A stretch of DNA of 45,454 bases from an uncultured cyanobacterium (GCA_903871775.1 CAIQIA010000017.1:1-45454); one strand, 5' to 3'; shown: positions 17,129 through 26,155, numbered from the stretch's first letter. Numbers and translations are program-made. Notes: generated by a model not told the origin, from the sequence alone.

Positions 17129-18136
17129 TCAGAACTGCTCCAGAAACCGCAGGTCACTGTTGTAAAGGCGCCGGATGTCATCAATGCCATGGCGGACCAT
17201 GCAGAACCGCTCGACCCCCAGGCCCGCGGCGAAACCGCTCCAGCGCTCCGGATCGAGGCCCAGCCCCTCCAGCACGGCCGGATCGACCATGCCGCAGCCC
17301 ATCACCTCGAGCCAGCGGCCGCGCCACTGGACATCGACCTCGGCGCTGGGTTCGGTGAAGGGGAAGTAGCTGGCACGGAAACGCACCGGCAGGTCGCCGA
17401 AGAAGGCCCGCAGAAAATGGGTGACGGTGCCGCGCAGATGGCTGAAATCCAGGCCCTCGTCGATGGCCAGCACCTCCACCTGGTGAAACACCGGCGAATG
17501 GGTGGCATCCACGGCGTCGCGGCGGTAGACGCGACCGGGGGCGATCACCCGCACCGGCGGTGCGTGCTGCTCGAGGTGGCGGATCTGCACCGGCGAGGTG
17601 TGGGTGCGCAGCAGCTGGCCGTCCGGCAGATAGAACGTGTCCTGCATGTCCCGGGCCGGATGGTCGGCGGGGATGTTCAGCGCCTCGAAGTTGTAGTGAT
17701 CGGTCTCGATGTCGGGCCCCTCGACCACCCGGTAGCCGAGACCGCAGAAGATGTCGACGATGGCGTCGGTGGTGCTGAACAGCGGATGCCGATGCCCCGG
17801 CGGCACGTGGCTGGCGGGCAGGGTGACGTCGATGGTCTCGGCGGCGATCCGTTCGGCCAGGGCCGCCTGGCGCAGGCCGGTCTGGCGCTGCTGCAGCAGG
17901 GCCTGCAGCTGCTCCTTGAGCACATTGGCGCGCTGGCCCACCAGGGGGCGCTGGTCGCCGGGCAGCCGGCCCATGGCCCCGAGCACCCCGGACAGGCGGC
18001 CCTTCTTGCCCAGCAGATCGATCCGCAGCTGCTCGAGGGCGGCGGCATCGACCGCCGTGGCGATGGCCTGGCTCGCCTCCTTCTCGAGGGCAGCGAGCTG
18101 GCCGGTCAGCTCCTCCAGGGTCAGGGTGGTGCTCAC
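17129..18136 (-). CDS. pheS: Phenylalanyl-tRNA synthetase alpha subunit
   Basis: Encodes 335 residues from GTG 18136 ([13 protein letters not shown]); an in-frame GTG at 18163 would add nine residues. The N-terminal coiled coil (~1-85) binds tRNA, followed by the class II catalytic core with [30 protein letters not shown] (motif 1 region), [10 protein letters not shown] (motif 2) and [22 protein letters not shown] (motif 3). It pairs with PheT encoded elsewhere to charge tRNA-Phe. It is divergent from surE with an intergenic gap of about 90 bases. Confidence 0.96.
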   Translation of the reverse strand: MSTTLTLEELTGQLAALEKEASQAIATAVDAAALEQLRIDLLGKKGRLSGVLGAMGRLPGDQRPLVGQRANVLKEQLQALLQQRQTGLRQAALAERIAAETIDVTLPASHVPPGHRHPLFSTTDAIVDIFCGLGYRVVEGPDIETDHYNFEALNIPADHPARDMQDTFYLPDGQLLRTHTSPVQIRHLEQHAPPVRVIAPGRVYRRDAVDATHSPVFHQVEVLAIDEGLDFSHLRGTVTHFLRAFFGDLPVRFRASYFPFTEPSAEVDVQWRGRWLEVMGCGMVDPAVLEGLGLDPERWSGFAAGLGVERFCMVRHGIDDIRRLYNSDLRFLEQF

Positions 18137-18225
18137 GGCCGGGGCAGAACCAGAGAGCGGCACTGTACGGACCGGACCGGCGTCCGCCGGACCCGGTTAG
18201 CTTGCCTGCGACGCCGGCGCCTGCC

Positions 18226-19035
18226 ATGGCCGATCCCCTGCGGATCCTGATCAGCAACGACGACGGTGTCTTCGCCGAGGGCATCCGCTGCCTCGCCCGC
18301 GAGGCGGCCGCCCGGGGCCATCAGGTCACGGTCGTCTGCCCTGACCAGGAACGATCAGCCACCGGCCACGGCCTGACGCTGCAGAGCCCGATCCGTGCCG
18401 AGCGGGCCGATGGCCTCTTCGAGGGCGGCATCGAGGCCTGGGCCTGCAGCGGCACCCCCTCCGACTGCGTCAAGCTGGCCCTCGGACGGCTGCTGCCGTC
18501 GCCCCCCGATCTGGTGCTGTCGGGGATCAACCACGGCCCGAATCTGGGGTCCGACGTCTTCTATTCCGGCACCGTGGCCGCCGCCATGGAAGGCACCCTC
18601 GAAGGCCTGCATGCCCTGGCGGTGAGCAGCGCCTGTTTCGACTGGCGCCAGTTCGACGGTGCCGCCCGCCAGGCCCTCGACGTGGCCGAAGCGGCCCTGG
18701 CGGGCGGCTGGCCCGAAGGTCTGCTGCTCAACCTCAACGTGCCGGCGGTGCCCGCCGAACGCATTGGCCCCCTGCGCTGGTGCCGGCCGGCGGTGCGGCG
18801 GTACGTCGACCAGTTCGACCAGCGCCACGACCCCCGCGGCCGGGCTTATTACTGGCTCGCCGGTGAAGTGGTCAATGACCTCGAGGCCCTGGGATCAGGC
18901 CCCCGCGACTGGCCCACGGATGTGGCACAGGTGCAGGCCGGTGGGGTGGCCCTCACCCCCCTGCAGCCCGACCTCTTCTGGCGCCATGGCCTCGAGGCCC
19001 TGCCGCCCCTTCCAGGCGCCGGCGATGGCCCCTAG
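18226..19035 (+). CDS. surE: 5'/3'-nucleotidase SurE
   Basis: Encodes 269 residues from ATG 18226 ([19 protein letters not shown]); an upstream TTG at 18202 is less likely. The metal site is formed by NDDG, the Ser in [12 protein letters not shown] and the Asn in [25 protein letters not shown]. SurE removes phosphate from nucleoside monophosphates and short polyphosphates and is tied to stationary-phase survival. The stop shares the tetranucleotide CTAG with the stop of the convergent DUF3611 gene. Confidence 0.94.
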   Translation: MADPLRILISNDDGVFAEGIRCLAREAAARGHQVTVVCPDQERSATGHGLTLQSPIRAERADGLFEGGIEAWACSGTPSDCVKLALGRLLPSPPDLVLSGINHGPNLGSDVFYSGTVAAAMEGTLEGLHALAVSSACFDWRQFDGAARQALDVAEAALAGGWPEGLLLNLNVPAVPAERIGPLRWCRPAVRRYVDQFDQRHDPRGRAYYWLAGEVVNDLEALGSGPRDWPTDVAQVQAGGVALTPLQPDLFWRHGLEALPPLPGAGDGP

Positions 19036-19613
19036 GGCCGCTGGATGCGCTGCAGCAGCCAGAGGATGACCCACAGGCCGATCAGATGGCCGGTGATCAC
19101 CTGGGTGTTGGCCAGCACCGAGAACATCTCGAGGGAGGTGATGGCGTTGTTGCCCAGGCCGGCGGTGCCGGCGAAACCGGGCTGCTGCAGGGAGGCCTGG
19201 AAGGTGAGGCTGCCGGCGAGGGCCTGATAGCCCACCACCCCCAGGGTGACCCCCGCGAGGCTGGCCAGGATGTGGCGCTTGAGCCGGGCCGTGGTCTCCC
19301 CCCTGGAGGGCCGGGCACCGCCGGCGCTGAGGCTGCGGCCGAGGCCGATCAGCCCCCAGTCCTGCCAGACCGACCAGGCCAGCAGCAGCAGCGCGAGGGT
19401 CGTCATCGACAGCCCCGGGCCCAGGCCGATGGCCCGCTCGCGGTTGCGGATCAGTTCGGCGCCGAGGCTGTTGAAGGTCAGCACCCCCAGGCAGACCACC
19501 GCCATGGCCAGCTGGGCCCAGAAGGTGATCCAGCCGAGGCCGCGGAAGGCGGCGCTGATGCGCTGAAGATCGAGTCGGTCGGCCAAGGGCGAAGCCGGCG
19601 GCGGCGTCCCCAA
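19032..19613 (-). CDS. DUF3611 family membrane protein
   Basis: About 193 residues from TTG 19613. Four hydrophobic segments are visible ([72 protein letters not shown]), with the DUF3611 signature [20 protein letters not shown] near the N-terminus. The family is widespread in cyanobacteria and plastids and of unknown function. The start is uncertain: no ATG is available, and GTG 19640 would overlap the divergent ribF gene. The stop overlaps surE. Confidence 0.8.
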   Translation of the reverse strand: MGTPPPASPLADRLDLQRISAAFRGLGWITFWAQLAMAVVCLGVLTFNSLGAELIRNRERAIGLGPGLSMTTLALLLLAWSVWQDWGLIGLGRSLSAGGARPSRGETTARLKRHILASLAGVTLGVVGYQALAGSLTFQASLQQPGFAGTAGLGNNAITSLEMFSVLANTQVITGHLIGLWVILWLLQRIQRP

Positions 19614-19627
19614 GTTGCCATGGGAGG

Positions 19628-20596
19628 ATGCGACCGGCACCGCCGATCGCGTTGATTCCCCTGCGCTCACCCCAGCAGGCCGCCACGCCCACGGCCCTGG
19701 CCCTCGGCAGCTTTGACGGTCTCCATGCCGGCCATCGGAGGGTGATCGCCGCCGCCGTGGCGGCCGCCCGCGACCGTCCGGGGCTGGTGCCCACGGTGGT
19801 CTCGTTCTGGCCCCACCCCCGGGAGGTGCTGGCGGGAGAACCACGGCTGCGGCTCGACCTGGCGAACGAAAAGCAGCAGCTGCTGGAACCCCTCGGCATC
19901 GCGCAGCTCGTGCTGGTGCCCTTCGACCGCAGCCTGTCCCTGCTGAGCCCCGCTGATTTCGTCGATCAGGTGCTGGTGGGGCAGCTGCGGGCCGGTGCCG
20001 TGGCGGTGGGGGAGAACTTCCGCTTCGGACACCGCCGCAGCGGCGGCCCCGAAGACCTGCGGCGGCTGTGCGAAGCCGCCGGCATGACGGTGGCGGTGCT
20101 GCCGCTGCTCGATGATCGCGGCGATCGCATCAGCAGCAGCCGCATCCGGGCGGCCCTGGCGGCGGCCGACCTGGCTGAGGCGGCCCGGCTGCTGGATCGG
20201 CCCTACCGCTTCCGGGGCCTGGTGGTGAAGGGCAGGGGGCTGGGGCGGGGCCTCGGCTGGCCCACCGCCAACCTGCAGGTGGACGGTCGCAAGTGCCTCC
20301 CGGCCGAAGGGGTCTATGCCGCCTGGGTGCACCGCGACGATGGCGAGGCCCTGCCGGCGGTGATGAACCTGGGGCGCCAGCCCACCGTCGACCCCGAAGC
20401 GCCCTCCGCCGTTGAGGTGCACCTGCTGGACCGGAACCTGGAGCTCGACGGCACCTGGCTGACGGTGGAACCCACGGTCCGGCTGCGCAGCCAGCAGACC
20501 TTCCCCTCCCTGGAGGCCCTGGCGGCCCAGATCGCCCGTGACGCGGCCGATGCCCGGCAGCGGCTGCTGGGGTCGGAGGGTCAGGCCGTCGGGTAG
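19628..20596 (+). CDS. ribF: Bifunctional riboflavin kinase / FAD synthetase
   Basis: Encodes 322 residues from ATG 19628; TTG 19652 (IPLRSPQQ) is a family-like alternative. The N-terminal FAD synthetase nucleotidyltransferase domain has ALALGSFDGLHAGHRRVI and VGENFRFGHRRSGG with SSSRIR. The C-terminal riboflavin kinase (from ~195) has VVKGRGLGRGLGWPTANL and the conserved EVHLLD segment. It converts riboflavin to FMN and FAD, the step after ribD in the same window. The start lies 14 bases from that of the divergent DUF3611 gene, and the last 16 bases overlap the 55-residue peptide gene on the other strand. Confidence 0.95.
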   Translation: MRPAPPIALIPLRSPQQAATPTALALGSFDGLHAGHRRVIAAAVAAARDRPGLVPTVVSFWPHPREVLAGEPRLRLDLANEKQQLLEPLGIAQLVLVPFDRSLSLLSPADFVDQVLVGQLRAGAVAVGENFRFGHRRSGGPEDLRRLCEAAGMTVAVLPLLDDRGDRISSSRIRAALAAADLAEAARLLDRPYRFRGLVVKGRGLGRGLGWPTANLQVDGRKCLPAEGVYAAWVHRDDGEALPAVMNLGRQPTVDPEAPSAVEVHLLDRNLELDGTWLTVEPTVRLRSQQTFPSLEALAAQIARDAADARQRLLGSEGQAVG

Positions 20597-20748
20597 GCGT
20601 GGGTGAGGCCCCAGGCGATGAAGGCGGCGATGCCCCCGAGGAGCACCGCCCCCCAGATCACCACCTGCATCGGGCTGTCGGCACTGGTGACGGCGGGCAG
20701 CGGCGCCGCCGGTCGGGGTTCGCCGGACGGATTGGGGGCGTCGGCCAC
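20581..20748 (-). CDS. 55-residue single-span membrane peptide
   Basis: From GTG 20748 the minus strand encodes MADAPNPSGEPRPAAPLP followed by a short linker and a single hydrophobic helix (~28-49, QVVIWGAVLLGGIAAFIAWG) ending THAYPTA. The Pro/Ala-rich N-terminus plus C-terminal helix resembles small thylakoid or plasma-membrane peptides of picocyanobacteria, but I cannot name it. It fills the gap between ribF and thiE, overlapping the ribF tail by 16 bases, and is the only frame there with a coherent helix. ATG 20668 (within the linker) is a less likely start. Confidence 0.6.
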   Translation of the reverse strand: MADAPNPSGEPRPAAPLPAVTSADSPMQVVIWGAVLLGGIAAFIAWGLTHAYPTA

Positions 20749-20804
20749 GGGCCAGGCATGCTTTCGCCCAGGCTAGACAGGAGTCGCCGCCAGCGCCCAG
20801 ACCC

Positions 20805-21854
20805 CTGACCGCCGCCCCGACGCCCCTGCTGCGCCTGATCGACGCCAACCTGAACCGGGCCCGCGAGGGTCTGCGGGTGGCCGAGGACTGGGCCCGTTTC
20901 GGCCTCGACCGCCGGGATCTGGTCGAGGCCTTCAAGGATCTGCGCCAGCAGCTCGGACGCTGCCACCGGTCGACGTACCGCCTGGCGGGCCACAGCGCCG
21001 GGGATGTGGGGGCCGGCCTGGGCCATCCGGCCCAGGAGGCACGCACGGAGCCGGCGCAGGTGGTGGCGGCCAACTGCGCCCGGGCCCAGGAGGCCCTGCG
21101 GGTGCTGGAGGAATACGGCCGGGGCCTCGACCCTGACCTGGCCGCCACCGCCGCCCGGGTGCGTTACCGCCTCTACGACCTCGAAGTGAGGCTGCTGGCC
21201 TGCCAGGAGCGGCGGCAACGGCTCGGCCAGGCACGGCTGTATCTGATCACCGCGGCCGTGCCCGACCCCATCGGGGTGGTCGAGCAGGCGCTGCAGGCCG
21301 GCCTGAAGCTGCTGCAGTACCGCAGCAAGCAGGCCGATGACCGCAGCCGCTACCGGGAGGCCTTGGCCCTGCGGGACCGCTGCGCCGACCATGGGGCCCT
21401 TTTTGTGGTGAATGACCGCCTGGACCTGGCCCTGGCGGTCGAAGCCGACGGGGTCCACCTGGGCCAGGACGATCTGCCGCCCGACGTGGCCCGGCGCCTG
21501 CTGGGGCCCGACCGGTTGATCGGCCGCAGCACCCATGCCCTGGAGCAGCTTGAGGCAGCCGTGGCCGCCGGTGCCGATTACATCGGCGTCGGCCCCGTGC
21601 ACGCCACCCCCACCAAACCGGGCCGGCAGCCGGTGGGCTTCGGCTACCTGCAGCAGGCGGTGGGGGCCGCCGTGCGCCCCGCCTATGCCATCGGCGGCAT
21701 CGACCTCGACACCGTCGATGCGGTGCTGGCCACCGGCGTCTTCGGGGTGGCGGTGGTGCGGGCCGTGATGGAGGCCCGGGATCCGGCCGCCGCCACCGCC
21801 GCTCTGCTCGAGCGCCTCGAGGCCCATCCCGTCCCCGTCCGGAGGGGCCCATGA
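20805..21854 (+). CDS. thiE: Thiamin-phosphate synthase with cyanobacterial N-terminal extension
   Basis: The C-terminal ThiE TIM barrel (from ~140) has RLYLITAAVPD, LLQYRSKQADDR, LFVVNDRLDLALAVEADGVHLGQDDLP, GRSTHALEQ and DYIGVGPVHATPTKPGR. It joins HMP diphosphate to thiazole phosphate. The N-terminal ~130 residues (LLRLIDANLNRAREGLRVAEDWARFG) are the extension typical of cyanobacterial ThiE. The first ATG/GTG/TTG in frame is GTG 20877, which cuts into this conserved block; homology continues to about 20826, so I place the start at CTG 20805, preceded at a distance by AGGAG (20779-20783). The stop overlaps thiS in an ATGA junction. Confidence 0.88.
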   Translation: MTAAPTPLLRLIDANLNRAREGLRVAEDWARFGLDRRDLVEAFKDLRQQLGRCHRSTYRLAGHSAGDVGAGLGHPAQEARTEPAQVVAANCARAQEALRVLEEYGRGLDPDLAATAARVRYRLYDLEVRLLACQERRQRLGQARLYLITAAVPDPIGVVEQALQAGLKLLQYRSKQADDRSRYREALALRDRCADHGALFVVNDRLDLALAVEADGVHLGQDDLPPDVARRLLGPDRLIGRSTHALEQLEAAVAAGADYIGVGPVHATPTKPGRQPVGFGYLQQAVGAAVRPAYAIGGIDLDTVDAVLATGVFGVAVVRAVMEARDPAAATAALLERLEAHPVPVRRGP

Positions 21855-22069
21855 GCGCCGATGCCCCGCTGCAGGTTCAGATCAACGGTGAGCGGCGCCC
21901 CTGTGCCGCGGGCCTCACCCTCGAGGCCCTGCTGGTGGAGCTCGGCTACCGGCCGCAGCTGGTGGTGGTGGAGTTCAACGGGGCGATCGTGCCGCGGCGC
22001 CTGTGGAACGAGCAACCGGTGCGCGACGGCGACAGCCTCGAGGTCGTGACCATCGTGGGGGGCGGCTGA
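21851..22069 (+). CDS. thiS: Sulfur carrier protein ThiS
   Basis: Encodes 72 residues with the ubiquitin-like fold pattern (LQVQINGERRPCAAGLTLEALLVELGY) and the required C-terminal Gly-Gly (VTIVGGG), where thiocarboxylate forms for thiazole synthesis. The segment VVVEFNGAIVPRRLW is typical. The start ATG overlaps the thiE stop by four bases, giving a coupled thiamin operon. Confidence 0.93.
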   Translation: MSADAPLQVQINGERRPCAAGLTLEALLVELGYRPQLVVVEFNGAIVPRRLWNEQPVRDGDSLEVVTIVGGG

Positions 22070-22133
22070 CCGCACCCGTCGGACCGGCCGCTGTTCCTAC
22101 GATTCAGGCTGTGATCCCGGCGAGGTCGTCTCC

Positions 22134-23108
22134 ATGGCCCGCAGCCACCGTTCTCTGCTCCGTCGTCTGATGCGACTGTTCACCCTCTCGCTGCTGCCGC
22201 TGCTCGCGGCCGGCCTGTTCACGGTGGCGGCCCCCCAGCCGGCCCAGGCCGCCAGCGGCGGACGCATCGGCGGCGGCAGCTTCCGCTCCTCCAGCCCCTC
22301 CTTCCGAGGCGGTGGCTATGGCGGCGGCAGTTATGGGGGCGGCGGTCGTTACGGCGGTGGGTATGGCGGCGGCTACGGCGGCGGCATCGGCTTCCCGTTT
22401 CTCATTCCCTTCGGCTTTGGCTTCGGCGGCGCCGGCCTGTTCGGGTTCCTGATTCTCATGGCCGTGGTGGGGGTGCTGGTGAACGGCCTGCGGGGGGCCA
22501 TGGGCGGCGGTGATGCCATGGGTCTGCCGGCCCAGGCAACCGACGGCCCCGTGACGGTGGCCCAGATGCAGATCGGGCTGCTGGCCAGCGCCCGCGATCT
22601 GCAGCAGGACCTGCGCCGCTCGGCCCGCACGGCCGACACCGGCAGCAGCGCCGGCCTGCAGCAGGTGCTGCAGGACACCACCCTGGCTCTGCTGCGCCAT
22701 CCCGACCAGTGGGTCTATGCCAACAGCGAGGTGGGCCAGGTGCCGTTCAACGCCGCCGAGGCCACCTTCAACCGCCTCTCAATGGCCGAACGCAGCAAGC
22801 TCACCAGTGAGGTGACCACCAACGTCGACGGTCGCCGCCGGGCCGAGGCCGACGCGGCCGTGCAGGCCGGTGATGCCGATGCCACCAACGACTACATCGC
22901 CGTCACCCTGCTGGTGGCCAGCCGCCGGCCGATCCCGCTCAAAGGGGTCGACTCGGCCGATCAGCTCCGCGAGGCCCTGCGGGTGCTCGGCGCGGTGCCG
23001 TCCTCCGAGCTGCTGGCCCTGGAGGTGATCTGGCAGCCCGACGCCGAGGGCGACGTGCTCGAAGCCGGTGAGCTGCTGACCGCCTATCCCCAGCTCAGGC
23101 ACCTCTGA
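22134..23108 (+). CDS. DUF1517 family membrane/secreted protein, Gly-rich
   Basis: Encodes 324 residues. A signal peptide-like segment (~18-40, ending AQPAQA-like PQPAQA) is followed by a Gly/Ser/Tyr-rich stretch (~41-88), a hydrophobic helix (~90-118, FGFLILMAVVGVLVNGLRG) and a C-terminal DUF1517 domain of ~200 residues (MQIGLLASARDLQQDLR, HPDQWVYANSEV, YIAVTLLVASR). The family is common in cyanobacteria and chloroplasts; its role is unknown. Start is ATG 22134. The tail overlaps the convergent renalase-like gene by 14 bases. Confidence 0.88.
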   Translation: MARSHRSLLRRLMRLFTLSLLPLLAAGLFTVAAPQPAQAASGGRIGGGSFRSSSPSFRGGGYGGGSYGGGGRYGGGYGGGYGGGIGFPFLIPFGFGFGGAGLFGFLILMAVVGVLVNGLRGAMGGGDAMGLPAQATDGPVTVAQMQIGLLASARDLQQDLRRSARTADTGSSAGLQQVLQDTTLALLRHPDQWVYANSEVGQVPFNAAEATFNRLSMAERSKLTSEVTTNVDGRRRAEADAAVQAGDADATNDYIAVTLLVASRRPIPLKGVDSADQLREALRVLGAVPSSELLALEVIWQPDAEGDVLEAGELLTAYPQLRHL

Positions 23109-24315
23109 CGCCGGCGGCGTCAATCAGCTCGGCCGCGAGCCGTTCGGCGCTGCGCCAGGCGCCCTCGACCCGGCCGAAGCCGGGGCCCGAGACATAGTCC
23201 CCACAGAACGCCAGCCGGCTCAGGCCACACAGCATCAGGTCGGGGGGCAGACCGGGGGGCAACGGGAAGGCCGCCCCCCAGCGCATCAGCTGCCGGTTGT
23301 CGCTGCGGCGCAGGCTGGCGACCATCGCCGGCGTCAGCCAGGGCTCCAGGGCGTCACAGACCATGGCCGCCAGGCGCTGGATCACCTCGGCTTCCTCCAC
23401 CTCCCGGGGGGGCAGGGTCTGCAGCAGGGCCACGGCCGAGCGGGAGCCGTAGACGCTCAGGTGCTCGGTGGCAAAAACGGTGCTGGAGTGGGCCACCAGG
23501 GTGCAGCGGCCATCCCCGAGGGGCAGGATCCGCAGCCGCGAGAGACCGAAGCGCTGGCGGGCGGCGGCGTCGAACTCCAGCAACCGGAACGGCAGCGCCG
23601 CCCAGGCGGCGGCGGCCGCGGCGTCACACACCACCAGCAGGTTGCTGCGGGGCTCCGTCCGGATGGCGGCGATGCGTTCGAGGGCATGGTTGAGGCGGGC
23701 ATCCCCCAGGGCGGCGGCGGCCCGGCGCAGGGGCGCCTCATCCCAGCCGAGCACCAGGCGGCTGCGGGGATGGGCCGGCAGGGTGCTGCTGACCACCAGC
23801 CAGTCGGCCTCCCCCAGAAGAGCACCGTCGGCGTCCTGCAGCAGCCAGCCCCCCTGGGGCCGGGGCTGCAGATGGCGCACCAGCTGGCCGAAGCGGGCGG
23901 TCACCCCCTCATCGGCCATCTGCAGCATCGCCGCGCAGAGGCGATCCATGCCGTCCGGGGCGATCAGCAGGCGCCCCTGCACGAGCGGGTCATGGCAGCC
24001 AGCCAGCAGCTGCTGGGTCTCCCCCTGGAGCAGGGCGACCGGATCCTCGAAGGGGGCCAGGGCCCCGGCGGCCAGCAGCGAATCCAGCAGCAGCGGAGGC
24101 TCGGCAACCGCGAGGTTCAGCAGCGGCGCGCCATGGTCGAAGCGCAGATCGGCGTCGTGGCGCGACCGGCGGCTGGCGGTGCGACCGCCCGGCCCGCGGC
24201 CGATCTCCCAGAGGGTGATGGGCCCGGGCCAGCCCAGCTGGCGCAGGCGGGCCACCAGGGCGCATCCCGCCACCCCCGCACCGATCACCGCCAGCCGCTG
24301 GCCCTGGGCACCCAT
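23095..24315 (-). CDS. FAD-dependent oxidoreductase, renalase-like
   Basis: Encodes 406 residues with an N-terminal dinucleotide-binding motif RLAVIGAGVAGCALVARL followed by an acidic strand end (WEIGRGPGGRTASRR) and FDHGAPLL, the pattern of the amine oxidase/renalase group. A C-terminal FAD-binding strand is seen in LAFCGDYVSGPGFGRVEGAWRSAERLA. Soluble; substrate unknown. It may oxidise aberrant NAD(P)H isomers as described for renalases, but this is inference from family similarity. Confidence 0.85.
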   Translation of the reverse strand: MGAQGQRLAVIGAGVAGCALVARLRQLGWPGPITLWEIGRGPGGRTASRRSRHDADLRFDHGAPLLNLAVAEPPLLLDSLLAAGALAPFEDPVALLQGETQQLLAGCHDPLVQGRLLIAPDGMDRLCAAMLQMADEGVTARFGQLVRHLQPRPQGGWLLQDADGALLGEADWLVVSSTLPAHPRSRLVLGWDEAPLRRAAAALGDARLNHALERIAAIRTEPRSNLLVVCDAAAAAAWAALPFRLLEFDAAARQRFGLSRLRILPLGDGRCTLVAHSSTVFATEHLSVYGSRSAVALLQTLPPREVEEAEVIQRLAAMVCDALEPWLTPAMVASLRRSDNRQLMRWGAAFPLPPGLPPDLMLCGLSRLAFCGDYVSGPGFGRVEGAWRSAERLAAELIDAAGVRGA

Positions 24316-24377
24316 ACCGGCACCGTAGCGACGGCGGACCCATGGGCGACCATGGGCCCCTGCCTACCCTCTCCCGG

Positions 24378-25469
24378 ATGACCCTGGCCAGGTTCTGGCG
24401 TCCCGTCTCCCTCGAGCAGCTGCTGCGGGACCGCTGCAGCGGCCTCTCCGACGTGCGCCTGCTGCTGGCGGTGCTGGTGGTCTTCAGCCACTCGTGGCCG
24501 CTGCTGCTCGGCCCCGAGGCCGAGGTGCGCCTCGGCCCGCTGCAGCCGGGCGCCATGGCCGTGCGGGCCTTCATGGTGCTCTCGGGCCTGCTGGTGGCCC
24601 GCAGCGCCCGGCGCCATCCCCCGCTGTCGTTCCTGCGCCGACGGCTGCTGCGGCTCTACCCCGGGGTGCTGGTGGCCCAGCTGGTGACGGTGCTGCTGAT
24701 CCTGCCCCTGTTCGCCTGGGCGGTGCGGGTGCCCTACCTGCCGAGCCTGGGCGGCGACCGGGGCGGCCTGCGCTATCTGCTGGCCAACCTGTCGCTGCTG
24801 GTCAAGCAGTCGGCGCTGCTGCCGTTCACCGACCTCTTTCCCTACAAGGGGGCCTTCAACGGCTCCCTCTGGACCCTCTGGCCCGAGGCCTGCGGCTACG
24901 GGCTGGTGCTGCTGTTCGTGGGTCTGCTGGCCCTGCCGGGGCGGGCCTGGCTGGTCAGCCTGGCCGTGCTGTTCGTGGCCACGGCCGTGCCCGCCGTGCT
25001 GGGTCTGCTCAGCCTGGTGGCACCGCCGTTTCTGCTGGTGGATGGCCTGACGATCTGGCTGGGGGTCTACCTCGTGGTGGGCGTGCTGCTGGCGCGCTGG
25101 GCGCCGCGCATCCCGCTGGCCCCCCTGCCGGGGCTGCTGGCGGGCCTGGTCCTGCTGCTGCTGGCGCTGTGGGGGGGGCTGCCGCAGGTGCTCTTCGAAG
25201 CCGTCTCCCTGGTGCTCGGTCCCTACGGGCTCCTCTGCCTGGCCCAGGGCCTGGGCGGCCTCGGGCGCCTGCCGGGGGATTTCTCCTATGGCGTCTACGT
25301 CTATGCCTTCCCGTGTCAGCAGATGCTCGCCGCCCTGCTGGGGAAGCATCTGCAGCCCTGGAGCTTCTTCGGCCTGTCGCTGCTGCTGGTTCTGCCCCTG
25401 GGGGTGGCCAGCTGGTTCTGGGTGGAGCGACCGGCCCTGGCCTGGGCTTCGCGCCTGGATCAGCGCTGA
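24378..25469 (+). CDS. Acyltransferase-3 family membrane protein
   Basis: Encodes 363 residues from ATG 24378 (MTLARFWRP). It has about ten hydrophobic helices. Family features are SDVRLLLAVLVVFSHSWPL with the expected His in the first helix, MAVRAFMVLSGLLVARSARR, FLRRRLLRLYPG and FNGSLWTLWPEACGYG. It probably transfers acyl groups to surface polysaccharide. Unlike the gene at 11702 it has no SGNH domain. It ends with an overlap of ten bases with the convergent larB. Confidence 0.88.
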   Translation: MTLARFWRPVSLEQLLRDRCSGLSDVRLLLAVLVVFSHSWPLLLGPEAEVRLGPLQPGAMAVRAFMVLSGLLVARSARRHPPLSFLRRRLLRLYPGVLVAQLVTVLLILPLFAWAVRVPYLPSLGGDRGGLRYLLANLSLLVKQSALLPFTDLFPYKGAFNGSLWTLWPEACGYGLVLLFVGLLALPGRAWLVSLAVLFVATAVPAVLGLLSLVAPPFLLVDGLTIWLGVYLVVGVLLARWAPRIPLAPLPGLLAGLVLLLLALWGGLPQVLFEAVSLVLGPYGLLCLAQGLGGLGRLPGDFSYGVYVYAFPCQQMLAALLGKHLQPWSFFGLSLLLVLPLGVASWFWVERPALAWASRLDQR

Positions 25470-26119
25470 ACGCCGAGGATGCGCAGGGCCGCCATCGCCG
25501 CCCCGTAGCCGTTGTCGATGTTGACCACCGTCAGGCCGGGGGCGCAGCTGGCCAGCATGCCGTCGAGGGCCGCCCGACCGCCGGCGCTGACGCCGTAGCC
25601 GACGCTGACCGGCACGGCGATGACCGGCTGGGGCAGCAGACCGGCCACCACGGTGGGCAGGGCCCCCTCCATGCCGGCACAGGCGATCAGCACCCGCGCC
25701 TGCCGCAGCCCGGGCAACACGTCGAGCAGCCGGTGCAGGCCCGCCACCCCCACATCCAGCAGCCGCTCGCAGCGGATGCCATGGCAGGCCAGGGCCAGCT
25801 CAGCCTCGGCCACCACCGTGCGGTCGCTGCTGCCACCGCTGAGCAGGGCCACCGGGGATGGTCCCGGGGGGGGCGTCGGCAACGGCCCGAGGGTGAGACA
25901 GCGGGCCTGCGGATGACGCACCACTGCGGGCAGCTGGGCCTGCACCGCGGCAGCCTTGGCTTCATCGACCCTGGTGACCAGCGTCAGCCGGTCGGCGGCA
26001 GCGAACTCCCTGGCGATGGCCACGATCTGATCCTCGCTCTTGTGTTCCCCCCAGACGGCCTCGACCATGCCCAGCCGGTCGGGGCGCTGCAGATCGAGGC
26101 GGTGCTCAGGGGAGGCCAT
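25460..26119 (-). CDS. larB: LarB, nickel-pincer cofactor biosynthesis (nicotinic acid adenine dinucleotide carboxylase/hydrolase)
   Basis: Encodes 219 residues, related to PurE. The motifs are GMVEAVWGEHKSEDQIVAI, the Gly-Gly-Ser loop VALLSGGSSDRTVVAEAE, DVGVAGLHRLL, CAGMEGALPTVVAGLLPQPVIAVPVSVGYG and the C-terminal SCAPGLTVVNIDNGYGAA, which contains the Cys known to form the substrate adduct. LarB carboxylates NaAD to begin synthesis of the Ni-pincer cofactor of lactate racemase-type enzymes. No larA, larC or larE is in the window. It is 36 bases from the methyltransferase upstream on the same strand. Confidence 0.92.
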   Translation of the reverse strand: MASPEHRLDLQRPDRLGMVEAVWGEHKSEDQIVAIAREFAAADRLTLVTRVDEAKAAAVQAQLPAVVRHPQARCLTLGPLPTPPPGPSPVALLSGGSSDRTVVAEAELALACHGIRCERLLDVGVAGLHRLLDVLPGLRQARVLIACAGMEGALPTVVAGLLPQPVIAVPVSVGYGVSAGGRAALDGMLASCAPGLTVVNIDNGYGAAMAALRILGVQR

Positions 26120-26155
26120 GGTCAGAGGGGGAGCTTCAAGGCAAAGAGGGGAAGC

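Noticed and set aside
20121-20128. HIP1 octamer GCGATCGC (also at 32820-32827)
   Set aside because: Two copies noticed by eye is about what a 70% GC sequence of this size gives by chance, so there is no sign of HIP1 enrichment.
22255-22400. Tandem GGCGGC/GGTTAC-like DNA repeats
   Set aside because: They encode the Gly/Ser/Tyr-rich segment of the DUF1517 protein and need no separate repeat call.
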